The notes beneath the pieces are model-generated. The model did not search any database. It saw only the letters and a list, made by a program, of their open reading frames with translations, and was not told where the DNA came from. A stretch of 64,000 nucleotides of DNA, from positions 62,001-126,000 of the forward strand of contig CAZWUI010000002.1 of NCBI GenBank assembly GCA_964637515.1, given 5' to 3'. The stretch's first letter is position 1; every line of letters starts with the position of its first letter. This DNA comes from RGIG4097 sp964637515. Lineage in GTDB: Bacteria; Bacillota; Clostridia; Christensenellales; CAG-917. Below are positions 27,339 through 35,255 of the stretch, piece after piece. A program made the translations under genes and the position numbers.

Positions 27339-28505
27339 TTATTGAACGTTTAGGACGAAGAATTTGAGATAACTCGTTTCTTCGGCGGATAGGTCGGACG
27401 GGTGGTCGGGAGATTGCGTTTTGATTTCTACGATGCGCACGGTGCGACCGCTTTCTTTTGCGGATTCTACGAGCATTTTTTCAAATAGAGGTAAGGTCAT
27501 ATAGTGGGAGCAGGACGCAGTGATGAGAAAACCGCCTTTTTCGACGAGTTTTAGACCTAATACGTTGATGTCTTTGTAGCCCCTATATGCGTCTTTGACT
27601 TCGTTTGCACTCTTGCAAAATGCAGGTGGATCGAGAATTACGACGTCGAATTTGCGATTTTCACGCTTGAAAGTGCGCAAAACTTCAAAAACGTCACCTT
27701 CGAGAGTGGTGATATTTTTAAAACCGTTAAGTTCGGCATTGCGATTGACGTTTGCAAGTGCGGTCGCGGATACGTCAACGCTAGTGACCTCATTTGCGGA
27801 AAGTGCGGAATTTAAACTGAAACCGCCACTGTTGCAGAAACAATCGAGCACGGTTTTGCCTTTTGTATAGCGTCTAACTGCGTAGCGATTTTCTTTTTGG
27901 TCGAGAAAATAGCCTGTTTTTTGTCCGTTTTTGACATCGACGCTCATGTTCAGACCGTTTTCGGTGATGATGATTTCATCGGGGACTTCGCCGTAAATCA
28001 CGTCTTTGACTTCGTTTAGTCCTTCTTTTGAGCGGACTGCGACGTCGCTACGCTCGTAAATTCCTTTCGGGTTGAAAAGTTCGACAAGGCAATCAACGAT
28101 GAGTTGTTTGCGTTTGTCAATGCCCAGAGAGAGAAATTGGCAAACAAGATAGTCTGCGTATTTATCTACGATGAGAGCGGGAATGCCGTCTGACTCTGCA
28201 AAAACCATACGGTAAGCGTTTTCAAAACCTAAATTTACACGGTATTCGTTGGCTTGGCGCAGTTTTTCAAGGTAGAAGTCCTTGTCGTCAACTGCGTTTT
28301 GGTCGCGCAAAAACACTCTGACAAGAATTTTGCTCAAATGATTTATATATCCTTTGCCTACGAATTTTCCGTCGTGCGTGAAAACGGTGGCAAGAGAACC
28401 GTTGGAATCTTTGCCTTCGATTTTGGATACTTCGTTGGCGTACACCCACGAATGTCCGTTGATAATGCGTTTTTCTTCACCTTTTTTGAGATAAACAGAA
28501 TACAT
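27339..28505 (-). CDS. RlmI-like class I rRNA methyltransferase
   Basis: SAM-dependent methyltransferase of the RlmI/YwbD type (23S rRNA m5C). An N-terminal PUA-like domain (HSWVYANEV) leads to a Rossmann fold with VLDCFCNSGGFSL, and the catalytic motif IVILDPPAFCKS-like region reads VVILDPPAFCKS. A second Cys lies in TASCSHYM. I start it at ATG 28505, with GAGG 9 nt upstream; an earlier ATG 18 nt away has no site. Length 388 residues. Position specificity cannot be told from sequence alone. Confidence 0.88.
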   Translation of the reverse strand: MYSVYLKKGEEKRIINGHSWVYANEVSKIEGKDSNGSLATVFTHDGKFVGKGYINHLSKILVRVFLRDQNAVDDKDFYLEKLRQANEYRVNLGFENAYRMVFAESDGIPALIVDKYADYLVCQFLSLGIDKRKQLIVDCLVELFNPKGIYERSDVAVRSKEGLNEVKDVIYGEVPDEIIITENGLNMSVDVKNGQKTGYFLDQKENRYAVRRYTKGKTVLDCFCNSGGFSLNSALSANEVTSVDVSATALANVNRNAELNGFKNITTLEGDVFEVLRTFKRENRKFDVVILDPPAFCKSANEVKDAYRGYKDINVLGLKLVEKGGFLITASCSHYMTLPLFEKMLVESAKESGRTVRIVEIKTQSPDHPSDLSAEETSYLKFFVLNVQ

Positions 28506-28524
28506 ATGCAATGACCTCGACAAT

Positions 28525-28553
28525 ATTTTAGCGGTTTAGATTGCTTATGACAA
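28525..28553 (-). promoter_or_regulatory. Promoter of the RlmI-like gene
   Basis: On the minus strand TTGTCA (28553-28548), 17 bp, TAAAAT (28530-28525), ending 19 nt before the ATG at 28505. Confidence 0.7.
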
Positions 28554-28807
28554 GCGATTTTGCCTTTTCAGGTAAAAATAGGGTGGCGAAAAGATAAAAC
28601 GCCGAGAAAAAGTCGAATATGGATGAGATTTCAAATGCACATATATGAATATGAAAAGGATAATTTTGTGTAGAGTGAGAAAAATAGCGGTGATATTTTG
28701 CGCAATTTACGTTTTTTTGCGGTTTCGTATTGATATAGTTTGATTTTTCGTTGATATTTGTGCGCTTTTGTGATTATCGCTGTTTTTTGACGATTAGAAG
28801 GAGTGGC
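28554..28807. other. AT-rich intergenic stretch
   Basis: Together with the promoter region this leaves about 300 bp without a gene between two minus-strand genes. It is T-rich and I see no ORF, RNA gene or clear terminator in it. Confidence 0.4.
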
Positions 28808-29665
28808 TTAGTCGTGATGACTATCGTTGTCGTTTTGGTCGTCGGAGTTTTCGTTGAGATTGAATTTTTCGGTTTCTTGGATGAGTGCGTTGAAACTGCC
28901 GTTTGTGCCAAATTCGCCGTTTCCAAGGGGAGTCAGGGTGAGAATTGCAAAAATAAGTGCGATTGTGCCGAAAATCAAATAGTAGATTTTGAGTGGAGTG
29001 ATGAAAGACGCAGATAAAAGCACGATTCCTGAAAAGATATAACTCTTCGTGTTCGAGCGTGAGAGAATGGAATATGCGACCGCTTTCAAAGAAAAAATTT
29101 TCTTTTCCTTTTCAAGCGCGGGTAGGGCGGAGTTCCTTCTCAAAAAGTCATATATGCCTTTTGTTTTGACTATATTGATTTTGACACCGTGCATTTCAAG
29201 CACGTGCATTGCCTTTCTGTCAATTCCGCGACAGAGCAAAAACACTTGCTTTCTGTTCTTTTTTAGGGACAGTGAATAAAAGTTTCCGACGTCGTTGAGC
29301 CCGACGAGAGAAAAGCGAAAACACACTATTATCAGTGCGTTTTCGAGCAAAATCCAGTTGGAACCACTCTCAAAAACTGCATTTTTTAGAATACTTTTGA
29401 GAATTTCGACCAAATATTCGCTTCCGCGGACGGACAATTCCAGGGCAAGTCTGTCCTTGTCGTATGGTTTGGAATTTTGCTTTTTCAGGTAGATTATCGT
29501 GATGACCGTGAGCGTGGTCAAAGTGCTTGAAACGAGCAATGCTAAACCAACGTTCAGATAGCGTCCCGTCCAAACTGTGCTCAACAAAAATATCGTCAGG
29601 GTGAGAGAGAATACGTCTATAACTTTCGTCATCGACTTATCATTGACAAAATCCTGTCTTTTCAT
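28808..29665 (-). CDS. Hypothetical membrane protein
   Basis: About 285 residues (ATG 29665; a TTG two codons earlier is possible). Two transmembrane helices lie near 15-60, a soluble domain of about 130 residues (VRGSEYLVEILKS, FLLCRGIDRKAMHVLEMHGV) follows, and two more helices lie near 205-245. The last 40 residues are an acidic, Asn-rich tail (NENSDDQNDND). The middle domain resembles the outline of a restriction-endonuclease-like or NERD-type fold sitting between membrane helices, but I cannot assign motifs. No clear ribosome binding site. It is divergent from nadD-yqeK, whose -35 box starts 22 bp from its start codon. Confidence 0.65.
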   Translation of the reverse strand: MKRQDFVNDKSMTKVIDVFSLTLTIFLLSTVWTGRYLNVGLALLVSSTLTTLTVITIIYLKKQNSKPYDKDRLALELSVRGSEYLVEILKSILKNAVFESGSNWILLENALIIVCFRFSLVGLNDVGNFYSLSLKKNRKQVFLLCRGIDRKAMHVLEMHGVKINIVKTKGIYDFLRRNSALPALEKEKKIFSLKAVAYSILSRSNTKSYIFSGIVLLSASFITPLKIYYLIFGTIALIFAILTLTPLGNGEFGTNGSFNALIQETEKFNLNENSDDQNDNDSHHD

Positions 29666-29686
29666 TCTCAAATGTTAGTTTTGCTA

Positions 29687-29715
29687 TTGAAAGTTCCCGC
29701 TTATTTTGCTATACT
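29687..29715 (+). promoter_or_regulatory. Promoter of nadD-yqeK, placed for a leaderless mRNA
   Basis: TTGAAA (29687-29692), 17 bp, TATACT (29710-29715), 6 nt, ATG at 29722. No ribosome binding site fits before the ATG. Confidence 0.75.
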
Positions 29716-29721
29716 ATACCT

Positions 29722-30861
29722 ATGATAACGATTATCTTCGGCGGAGCGTTCGATCCTCCGCATGTCGAACACGTAAATATGTTGAAAAGTGCGGTTTGCG
29801 CAACGGGTGCGACTCGTCTTGTTGTGGTGCCGACCTTCCGTCCCCCTCACAAAAGTGAAGGATATTTGCCGTACTCTGCGAGAATCGACCTGTGCAAAAT
29901 CGCATTCAGCGGCATTGCGGATGAACTTATCGTGGAAGAAATCGAGAGAGAAAGGGCGGAAAAGGGCGAGATATTCAACTATGCATCCGACGTTTTGCCT
30001 GTTTTGAAAGAAAAATACGGCGAAATCGTCTATCTCATCGGCGGTGATAGCATCGAATATTTCGACACTTGGCACGAGCCGAAAAGCATTTTGGAAACCT
30101 GTGTTATCGCAGTCGCAGGGAGAAGAGGATATGATAGCGTTGAGAGTAGCGTGAAAAAACTTCTCGACAAATATAACGTCGGCACTTTTCTGACTTTGGA
30201 CTTCGAGGGCGGAGAAACATCGTCTTCGAGAATTAAGGCGGAATTGCTCCTTGGTATGCAACCCGACTCATTGCCTGACGGTGTGTACGACTATATCAAG
30301 AAAAACGGATATTTCGGCGACTACAACGAGTGGCTTGAAAAACTCAAAGAGTGGCAAGAGCCCGAGCTTTTTGCACATACTAAAGCGGTGGTGCTACGAG
30401 CGGTTGACTTAAATTCTCTGCACAACCTGAAACAGGACTTCAAAAAGACTTTCGAGGCGTCGCTACTTCACGATAATGCGAAGAGAAGACCGTCTTTAGA
30501 CGGTCTTGACGTACCTGCGGACGCTGTCGGGACGACCGTGCTTCATCAATTTTTGGGTGCGAAAAAGGCTGAGAGAGATTTCGGCGTGACTGATGAAGAA
30601 GTGCTTTCCGCAATCAGATACCATACCACCGCAAAGGCGAATATGAGCGCTTTCGAGAAGTTGATTTATACAGCGGACAGTACGTCTTACGACAGGGACT
30701 ACGAGCCTATTCCCGCTATACGCAAAATTGCCGATGAGGACTTTGAAAAAGGTTTCTGCGCGGTGCTAAAATACACCTACGACAAGTTGAAAACGGCGGG
30801 GAAATCCATATATCCTTTGACCGAAGAAGCGGTCGAATACTATTTGAACAAAAACAACTGA
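29722..30861 (+). CDS. nadD-yqeK: Fused nicotinate-nucleotide adenylyltransferase and YqeK HD phosphohydrolase
   Basis: Residues 1 to about 200 are NadD (IIFGGAFDPPHVEH, VPTFRPPHK, YLIGGDSIEYFDTW, and SSSRIKAEL near the end), the NAD-synthesis step that makes deamido-NAD. One oddity is HVEH in place of the usual HxGH. From about 205 the protein continues as YqeK, an HD-domain enzyme of diadenosine tetraphosphate hydrolysis, with LLHDNAKRR (His250, Asp251) and IRYHTTAKANMS. Its normally conserved first His region reads FAHT. In most Bacillota these are adjacent separate genes upstream of rsfS; here they are one frame and rsfS still follows. Promoter layout suggests a leaderless mRNA. Confidence 0.92.
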   Translation: MITIIFGGAFDPPHVEHVNMLKSAVCATGATRLVVVPTFRPPHKSEGYLPYSARIDLCKIAFSGIADELIVEEIERERAEKGEIFNYASDVLPVLKEKYGEIVYLIGGDSIEYFDTWHEPKSILETCVIAVAGRRGYDSVESSVKKLLDKYNVGTFLTLDFEGGETSSSRIKAELLLGMQPDSLPDGVYDYIKKNGYFGDYNEWLEKLKEWQEPELFAHTKAVVLRAVDLNSLHNLKQDFKKTFEASLLHDNAKRRPSLDGLDVPADAVGTTVLHQFLGAKKAERDFGVTDEEVLSAIRYHTTAKANMSAFEKLIYTADSTSYDRDYEPIPAIRKIADEDFEKGFCAVLKYTYDKLKTAGKSIYPLTEEAVEYYLNKNN

Positions 30862-30895
30862 AAACGATATTCTAACGAATTTAATTGGAGGAATA

Positions 30896-31246
30896 ATGGA
30901 AAGTTTAGAACTGAAAAATTTGATTTGTAAAGAACTTGACGACAGAAGAGCGGTGGATATCACCGTCTTGAAAGTCGAGCATTTGACCGTCGTTGCGGAC
31001 TACTTCGTCATCTGCACCGGGAAGAGCAATCGTCAAGTCAAGGCACTTGCTGAATATCTGCAAGAAACCATGGAAAATCACGGCGTAAACTGCTTGCGTG
31101 TTGACGGACTCACCGAAGGAAAGTGGGTTGTGCTCGACTACGGCGGAGTCATCGTGCATGTTTTCAACGACGATACTCGTATGTTTTACTGCCTTGAAAA
31201 ACTCTGGAGCGACGGAAACAACGTAGAGTTTTACAAGGGAGAATAG
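30896..31246 (+). CDS. rsfS: Ribosome silencing factor
   Basis: RsfS (formerly YbeB/iojap) binds ribosomal protein uL14 and keeps subunits apart in starvation. The 116-residue protein has DYFVICTGKSNRQVKALAE and WVVLDYGGVIVHVF, both diagnostic. GGAGG precedes the ATG. It sits 34 bp after nadD-yqeK, the conserved order. Its last 16 nt overlap a convergent ORF. Confidence 0.95.
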   Translation: MESLELKNLICKELDDRRAVDITVLKVEHLTVVADYFVICTGKSNRQVKALAEYLQETMENHGVNCLRVDGLTEGKWVVLDYGGVIVHVFNDDTRMFYCLEKLWSDGNNVEFYKGE

Positions 31247-31524
31247 CCGACTTTTGCGTATAGAGCGGAGATTTCGTCTCCGCTCATACCGTCGTGCATG
31301 GATAAATATGCACCTAAATCATAGGTGACGAGAGTTTTCGTAGAAAACCGTTTTTCGATTTCCGTGCGGATTTCTTCACGCAGTGAAGTCCGCTCGCTTG
31401 CGCTGTAAATCGGAGAGGTCAGGACTGCGACTATAACTACGTCGTCGCCTTGATAATATCTCGACGCAATAACTTTTTCAAAGGATAATGCGACGTCTGC
31501 TACCGTGGTTTCATAAACTAACAT
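31231..31524 (-). CDS. Hypothetical short protein overlapping the end of rsfS
   Basis: A 97-residue frame with normal amino acid composition (VVIVAVLTSPIYSASERTSLREEI). It recalls the core of YhcN-like spore lipoproteins, but with no signal peptide or lipobox. No ribosome binding site. A weak -10 box (GACAAT, 31536-31531) lies 6 nt before the ATG, like the leaderless genes in this window, but without a recognisable -35. A 9-bp stem hairpin at 31264-31286 lies inside the frame. Real gene status is uncertain. Confidence 0.45.
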   Translation of the reverse strand: MLVYETTVADVALSFEKVIASRYYQGDDVVIVAVLTSPIYSASERTSLREEIRTEIEKRFSTKTLVTYDLGAYLSMHDGMSGDEISALYAKVGYSPL

Positions 31525-31586
31525 AACGGTATTGTCGGCGTTTTTGCGGTTTTGATACCCGAAAACGCTTTTTTAAGGGGATTAAA

Positions 31587-32162
31587 ATGGTATATTTCAC
31601 AGCCGATTTGCATTTAGGGCATAAAAATATCGTCAAAACGTGCAACCGTCCTTTTTCGTCCGTCGATGAAATGGACGATATTCTCATTGAGAATTGGAAC
31701 AAAAAGGTCAAAGGCAACGATACCGTCTATATCGTCGGGGATTTGATTTGGAAGGGAGTGGACCCGAAACCATATCTCGATAGGCTAAAAGGCAAAAAAA
31801 TTCTCGTGCGTGGCAATCACGATTCGACGTGGCTCGATAAACTCGATAATCCTTTGGATTATTTCGTTGAAATAACCCCGTTGCTTGATACGTCGATATG
31901 CTCTCGTCCGACGACTCTTTGCCATTATCCTATGTTCGAATGGAAGGGTAGTCGGAAAATCGGAAGTGCGAAACTATCTTATCTCGTCCACGGTCATACG
32001 CACGGAAATATCCGACCTGAATATCTGCCGCTTTTTAGCTTGCCTAACGCACTCAATGCGGGGGTGGACGTCAATGGTTTTGCACCGGTAACCTTTGACG
32101 AACTTCTCGAAAATAACGAGATTTTTAAGGAAAAAGCAATCAAAATCCTATCCGATAACTAA
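31587..32162 (+). CDS. Calcineurin-like metallophosphoesterase
   Basis: A 191-residue cytoplasmic enzyme with the full set of metal ligands: FTADLHLGH, VGDLIW, RGNHDS, CHYP and VHGHTHG. The compact length matches small phage- and plasmid-like phosphoesterases of unknown substrate. AAGGGGATT precedes the ATG. It is upstream of the FMN riboswitch gene, which has its own promoter. A 2',3'-cyclic nucleotide or phosphoprotein substrate is possible but not shown. Confidence 0.85.
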   Translation: MVYFTADLHLGHKNIVKTCNRPFSSVDEMDDILIENWNKKVKGNDTVYIVGDLIWKGVDPKPYLDRLKGKKILVRGNHDSTWLDKLDNPLDYFVEITPLLDTSICSRPTTLCHYPMFEWKGSRKIGSAKLSYLVHGHTHGNIRPEYLPLFSLPNALNAGVDVNGFAPVTFDELLENNEIFKEKAIKILSDN

Positions 32163-32179
32163 CTCGTTTTTCAAAACCG

Positions 32180-32208
32180 TTGACAATGCGGAGGGGGATA
32201 TATATAAT
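32180..32208 (+). promoter_or_regulatory. Consensus promoter of the riboswitch transcript
   Basis: TTGACA (32180-32185), 17 bp, TATAAT (32203-32208). The expected start is around 32215, where the riboswitch begins. Confidence 0.88.
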
Positions 32209-32214
32209 ATAATT

Positions 32215-32325
32215 GCTTCGGGGCGAGGTTAGATTCCTCACCGGCGGTGACAGTCCGCGAACACGCAAAGCGTGCCGATAGGGTGAAATTCCCTGACCGA
32301 CGGTATAGTCCGGATGATAGAAGCG
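32215..32325 (+). promoter_or_regulatory. FMN riboswitch (RFN element)
   Basis: The conserved RFN core is present: GCTTCGGGGCGAGG...CCTCACCGGCGGTGA, CAGTCCGCGA, then AGGGTGAAATTCCCTGACCGACGG, TAGTCCGGATG and the closing GATAGAAGC. GCTTC and GAAGC pair as P1. It is followed by a terminator hairpin ahead of the RibU-TsaE gene, so binding of FMN should stop transcription. Confidence 0.95.
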
Positions 32326-32343
32326 ACCGTCGAAAGACGAGTT

Positions 32344-32368
32344 TGCGCCCTTGAAGGCGCATTTTTTT
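32344..32368 (+). terminator. Riboswitch-controlled terminator
   Basis: TGCGCC/GGCGCA stem with a 6-nt loop and seven T's, 19 nt after the riboswitch and 36 nt before the ATG. A small CGTC-GAAA-GACG hairpin at 32327-32338 lies between and may be part of the switch. Confidence 0.85.
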
Positions 32369-32404
32369 ATCCCGAAAATTGACGAAGTGCGCCGAAGGAG
32401 AAAT

Positions 32405-33526
32405 ATGGGCAACGAAACTGCAATCGGTGCGAAAGAAAGAATCAAGAAACTGTTTTCGCAGTTCAAAAATCCGCGCTTTACCACGGCGTATATTGCGAAA
32501 ATCGCAATTTTGACCGCAATATCTTTCATCTTGTACGCTTTCGGGAAGTTCAATCTTCCGTTCATATTCCCGAATTTTCTTGAAATTCAAATCAGCGAAT
32601 TGCCGGCACTTCTTGCGGGATTTTCCATGGGGCCAATCAGCGGATGCGTTGTTATCGTACTGAAATGCCTTTTCAAATTCCCGATGACAAGCACCGCTTA
32701 CGTCGGCGAAGCGACCGATATTATTCTCGGAATTTTGTTCGTCCTGCCCGCATCTCTTATCTATCACCGCAAAAAAGACAAAAAACACGCTCTCATAGGC
32801 ATTTGCGTCGGCGGCGTACTTCTTACTATCGCATCTATCATCGTCAACAGATTTATATCCATACCGTTTTTCGTCGAGTTGTATTTTGGCGGGGACTTCG
32901 GCGCAATCGTCGGAATGCTCCAGCCGCTCTATAAAGACGTCACCATGGACACATTTTACGTTTATTATTTATTTGCAGGCGTGTTGCCTTTTAATCTTTT
33001 AAGATGTATAATAGTAGGCGCGTTGACGTTCGTGTTGTACAAACGCCTGACGAAAATACTGCATTGGGACGGTACGAGTTTGAAAAAGCACGTGGACGAA
33101 GAAGTCGTGAATTTGTCGGGAGAATATAGGGTAGACGGCGTGGAAGAAACCTACGCTCTTGCTGAAAAACTTGCTGATACTCTCGTCGGAGGAGAGGTTA
33201 TCTTGCTCGACGGCGACCTTGGCGCAGGCAAGACCACTTTCACGAAAGGGCTTGCAAAGGCACTCGGCGTCGAAGAAGAAGTCACAAGCCCCACTTTCAC
33301 CATACTCAACGTGTATGAAAGCGGTAGATTGAAACTCAATCATCTCGATATGTACAGGGTGGAGCATGAAGACGACCTTGTCGAACTCGGCGTGGAAGAA
33401 ACGATTTCGGATGACGGCGTTACCGTCATAGAATGGAATAAATTTGAAAGCCTGAACGGCAAAATCATCAAGATAAAAATTGCTGTTGACGGAGAAAATA
33501 GCAGAATATTCGAGATTGAAGAATGA
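32405..33526 (+). CDS. ribU-tsaE: Fusion of riboflavin ECF transporter RibU with t6A-synthesis ATPase TsaE
   Basis: The start is ATG 32405 behind AAGGAG. Residues 1 to about 225 are the membrane S-component RibU (AKIAILTAISFILYAFGKF, FLEIQISELPALLAGF, about six helices). Without a stop or frameshift the frame continues into TsaE from about residue 246: EETYALAEKLADTL, Walker A GDLGAGKTT (Lys276), SPTFTILNVYE, LDMYRVE, VIEWNKF. RibU needs a separate energising module; TsaE is a cytosolic partner of TsaB and TsaD in making the tRNA modification t6A. tsaB follows with ATGA overlap, so the TsaE half is in its normal neighbourhood. The combined protein would place TsaE at the membrane. I know of no such fusion. 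Confidence 0.9.
   Translation: MGNETAIGAKERIKKLFSQFKNPRFTTAYIAKIAILTAISFILYAFGKFNLPFIFPNFLEIQISELPALLAGFSMGPISGCVVIVLKCLFKFPMTSTAYVGEATDIILGILFVLPASLIYHRKKDKKHALIGICVGGVLLTIASIIVNRFISIPFFVELYFGGDFGAIVGMLQPLYKDVTMDTFYVYYLFAGVLPFNLLRCIIVGALTFVLYKRLTKILHWDGTSLKKHVDEEVVNLSGEYRVDGVEETYALAEKLADTLVGGEVILLDGDLGAGKTTFTKGLAKALGVEEEVTSPTFTILNVYESGRLKLNHLDMYRVEHEDDLVELGVEETISDDGVTVIEWNKFESLNGKIIKIKIAVDGENSRIFEIEE
32984..33012 (+). promoter_or_regulatory. Possible internal promoter between the RibU and TsaE parts
   Basis: TTGCCT (32984-32989), 17 bp, TATAAT (33007-33012), inside the last RibU helices. An in-frame GTG at 33140 with AGGG 8 nt upstream could start a free TsaE of 128 residues. Confidence 0.45.
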
Positions 33527-34092
33527 AAGCACTGGCAATTGACACCACCAATACAACCCTCACTATCGTTGTCATAGACAACGAAAAGTCCTATTTCACC
33601 GAATTTGAAGTGGGCAAAAGCGGACATTCGTCCTTGCTCATCCCCGAAATCAAAAAGGTTATGGACGGCGCGGGACTCACCCCCGACGACCTTGACGTCG
33701 CTTGCGTAGTCGTGGGACCGGGCTCGTTCACGGGTATACGCATAGGCGCATCCGCTATGACCGCCATATCCTTTTCAAACGGCGTGAAAAGAGTTGCGGT
33801 AAACTATTTTGAACTTCTCGCATATAGTAGAGCGCGGATAACAGCAGGGGTTGACGCAGGTCACGGAAACACGTACCTTGCGACTTGCGAAAACGGCAAA
33901 ATCCTTGAAACGAGATTTGTGGAAGAGGCGGATAAAGACAGTATCCCGAGCGACACAGTCTATACGCTTGCTTGCCCCGCTCACGTTGCGCTTGAAAACG
34001 TCTTGAAATCGAAGGTGGAAAACGGAGAATACGTGGACGTATTCGAGCCCGTATATATGAGAAAATCGCAAGCGGAGAGAAATTTGAAATGA
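33523..34092 (+). CDS. tsaB: tRNA threonylcarbamoyladenosine biosynthesis protein TsaB
   Basis: ASKHA-fold partner of TsaD and TsaE in t6A synthesis at tRNA position 37. LAIDTTNTTLTI opens the protein, and GPGSFTGIRIG is the family signature. It has 189 residues and a shortened C-terminal domain, as is common in Bacillota. It overlaps the TsaE end by ATGA and rimI by 4 nt, so tsaE-tsaB-rimI is one coupled unit. tsaD is not in the window. Confidence 0.94.
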   Translation: MKALAIDTTNTTLTIVVIDNEKSYFTEFEVGKSGHSSLLIPEIKKVMDGAGLTPDDLDVACVVVGPGSFTGIRIGASAMTAISFSNGVKRVAVNYFELLAYSRARITAGVDAGHGNTYLATCENGKILETRFVEEADKDSIPSDTVYTLACPAHVALENVLKSKVENGEYVDVFEPVYMRKSQAERNLK

Positions 34093-34520
34093 GATTTGAA
34101 CCGCTACGCTACGAGCATCTTCGTCAAATGGCGGAGATTGAAAGAGAAGCATTCGACCAACCTTGGACGGAAAATATGTTTATTCCCGAATTGAATGCGG
34201 GGGATGCGTACTATCTCGTCGGAGTTAGGGGGGATGAAGTGCTATGTTACGGCGGTTTTCACAAAGTCCTTGACGAAGGGCATATAACTAATATAGCAGT
34301 CAAACAGTCCGAAAGAGGACGCGGATTTGGAAAATTCCTTATGTCGATGCTCATCTCGAAGGCGAGAGAAATCGGCGTGAAACACTTGACTTTGGAGGTA
34401 AAATCCACCAACGAAGTCGCAAAAAATATGTACTTGGGATTCGGTTTCCGAGTGGAGGGCGTACGTAAGAGGTATTATAACAATCGTGACGACGCGCTCA
34501 TTATGTGGCTGGACGTCTAA
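34089..34520 (+). CDS. rimI: Ribosomal protein bS18 alanine N-acetyltransferase
   Basis: GNAT acetyltransferase of 143 residues. The acetyl-CoA loop reads QSERGRGFGKFL, and VKSTNEVAKNMYLGFGFRVEGVRKRYY is the RimI-type C-terminal end. It is in the standard tsaE-tsaB-rimI order. Its stop is followed at once by a GGAGG that serves the next gene. Confidence 0.92.
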   Translation: MRFEPLRYEHLRQMAEIEREAFDQPWTENMFIPELNAGDAYYLVGVRGDEVLCYGGFHKVLDEGHITNIAVKQSERGRGFGKFLMSMLISKAREIGVKHLTLEVKSTNEVAKNMYLGFGFRVEGVRKRYYNNRDDALIMWLDV

Positions 34521-34529
34521 GGAGGACGC

Positions 34530-35255
34530 ATAAACAAATTCATCGTCGGCAGTGGCGAATCGGTATTATTCTTGCACGGGTGGGGCGGTAGCGCTTCCGC
34601 CTTTTTGTTTGTCGCAAAACGGCTCGGCGGATATAAAAGCATAGTCGTGGATTTTAGCGGTTTCGGGGAGAGTGCGGAGCCTGATAAACCGTATAGCGTG
34701 AAAGACTATGCGAACGAGGTCGTAGCAATGCTCGAAGAAATGGGAGAAAGTCGAATTTGCGTTGTAGGGCATTCTTTCGGCGGAAGGGTTGCTATGGAAA
34801 TCGCAAGCGGTCGCCCCGACCTTGTGCGCGCTCTCGTGCTTGTGGATTCCGCAGGGTTGAAACCGCGCAGAAAACCGTCGTATTATATCAAGATATATCT
34901 TCATAAAGCACTTGTCCGTTTGGGTTTTAAGGGACTCAAAGGCTCGAAAGATTATCGGGTGCTTTCCCCCGTGATGAAGGAAACTTTCAAAAACGTAGTG
35001 TCCTATGACCAAAGCGGACTATTATCCGAAATCCATTGTCCTACCGCTATTTTCTGGGGCGGAAAGGATAGAGAAACTCCGCCTTATATGGCAAGAAAAC
35101 TCAAAAACGGCATAGGCGGTAGCGAGATTTTTTGGCTAAACGGCGGACATTTCGCCTACGTGGACGACGCAGACGTTTTCATATCCATACTTCGCGCATT
35201 TTTGTTTGAAACAAAGGACGACAATAAGAATTTAGGCGGTAAAAATTGGTATTAG
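34530..35255 (+). CDS. Alpha/beta hydrolase with probable ATA start codon
   Basis: Nucleophile Ser in GHSFGG, acid Asp in GGKDRETP and His in GGHFAY give a full hydrolase triad. The oxyanion motif LFLHGWGG must be preceded by a beta strand, which places the start at ATA 34530, 4 nt after GGAGG (34521-34525). No ATG, GTG or TTG is in frame between the rimI stop and a TTG at 34572, which would begin right at HGWGG and remove the strand. So the start is a non-canonical ATA or a one-base change from ATG. It is 241 residues long and coupled to the murF gene by a 10-nt overlap. Substrate unknown. Confidence 0.8.
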   Translation: MNKFIVGSGESVLFLHGWGGSASAFLFVAKRLGGYKSIVVDFSGFGESAEPDKPYSVKDYANEVVAMLEEMGESRICVVGHSFGGRVAMEIASGRPDLVRALVLVDSAGLKPRRKPSYYIKIYLHKALVRLGFKGLKGSKDYRVLSPVMKETFKNVVSYDQSGLLSEIHCPTAIFWGGKDRETPPYMARKLKNGIGGSEIFWLNGGHFAYVDDADVFISILRAFLFETKDDNKNLGGKNWY

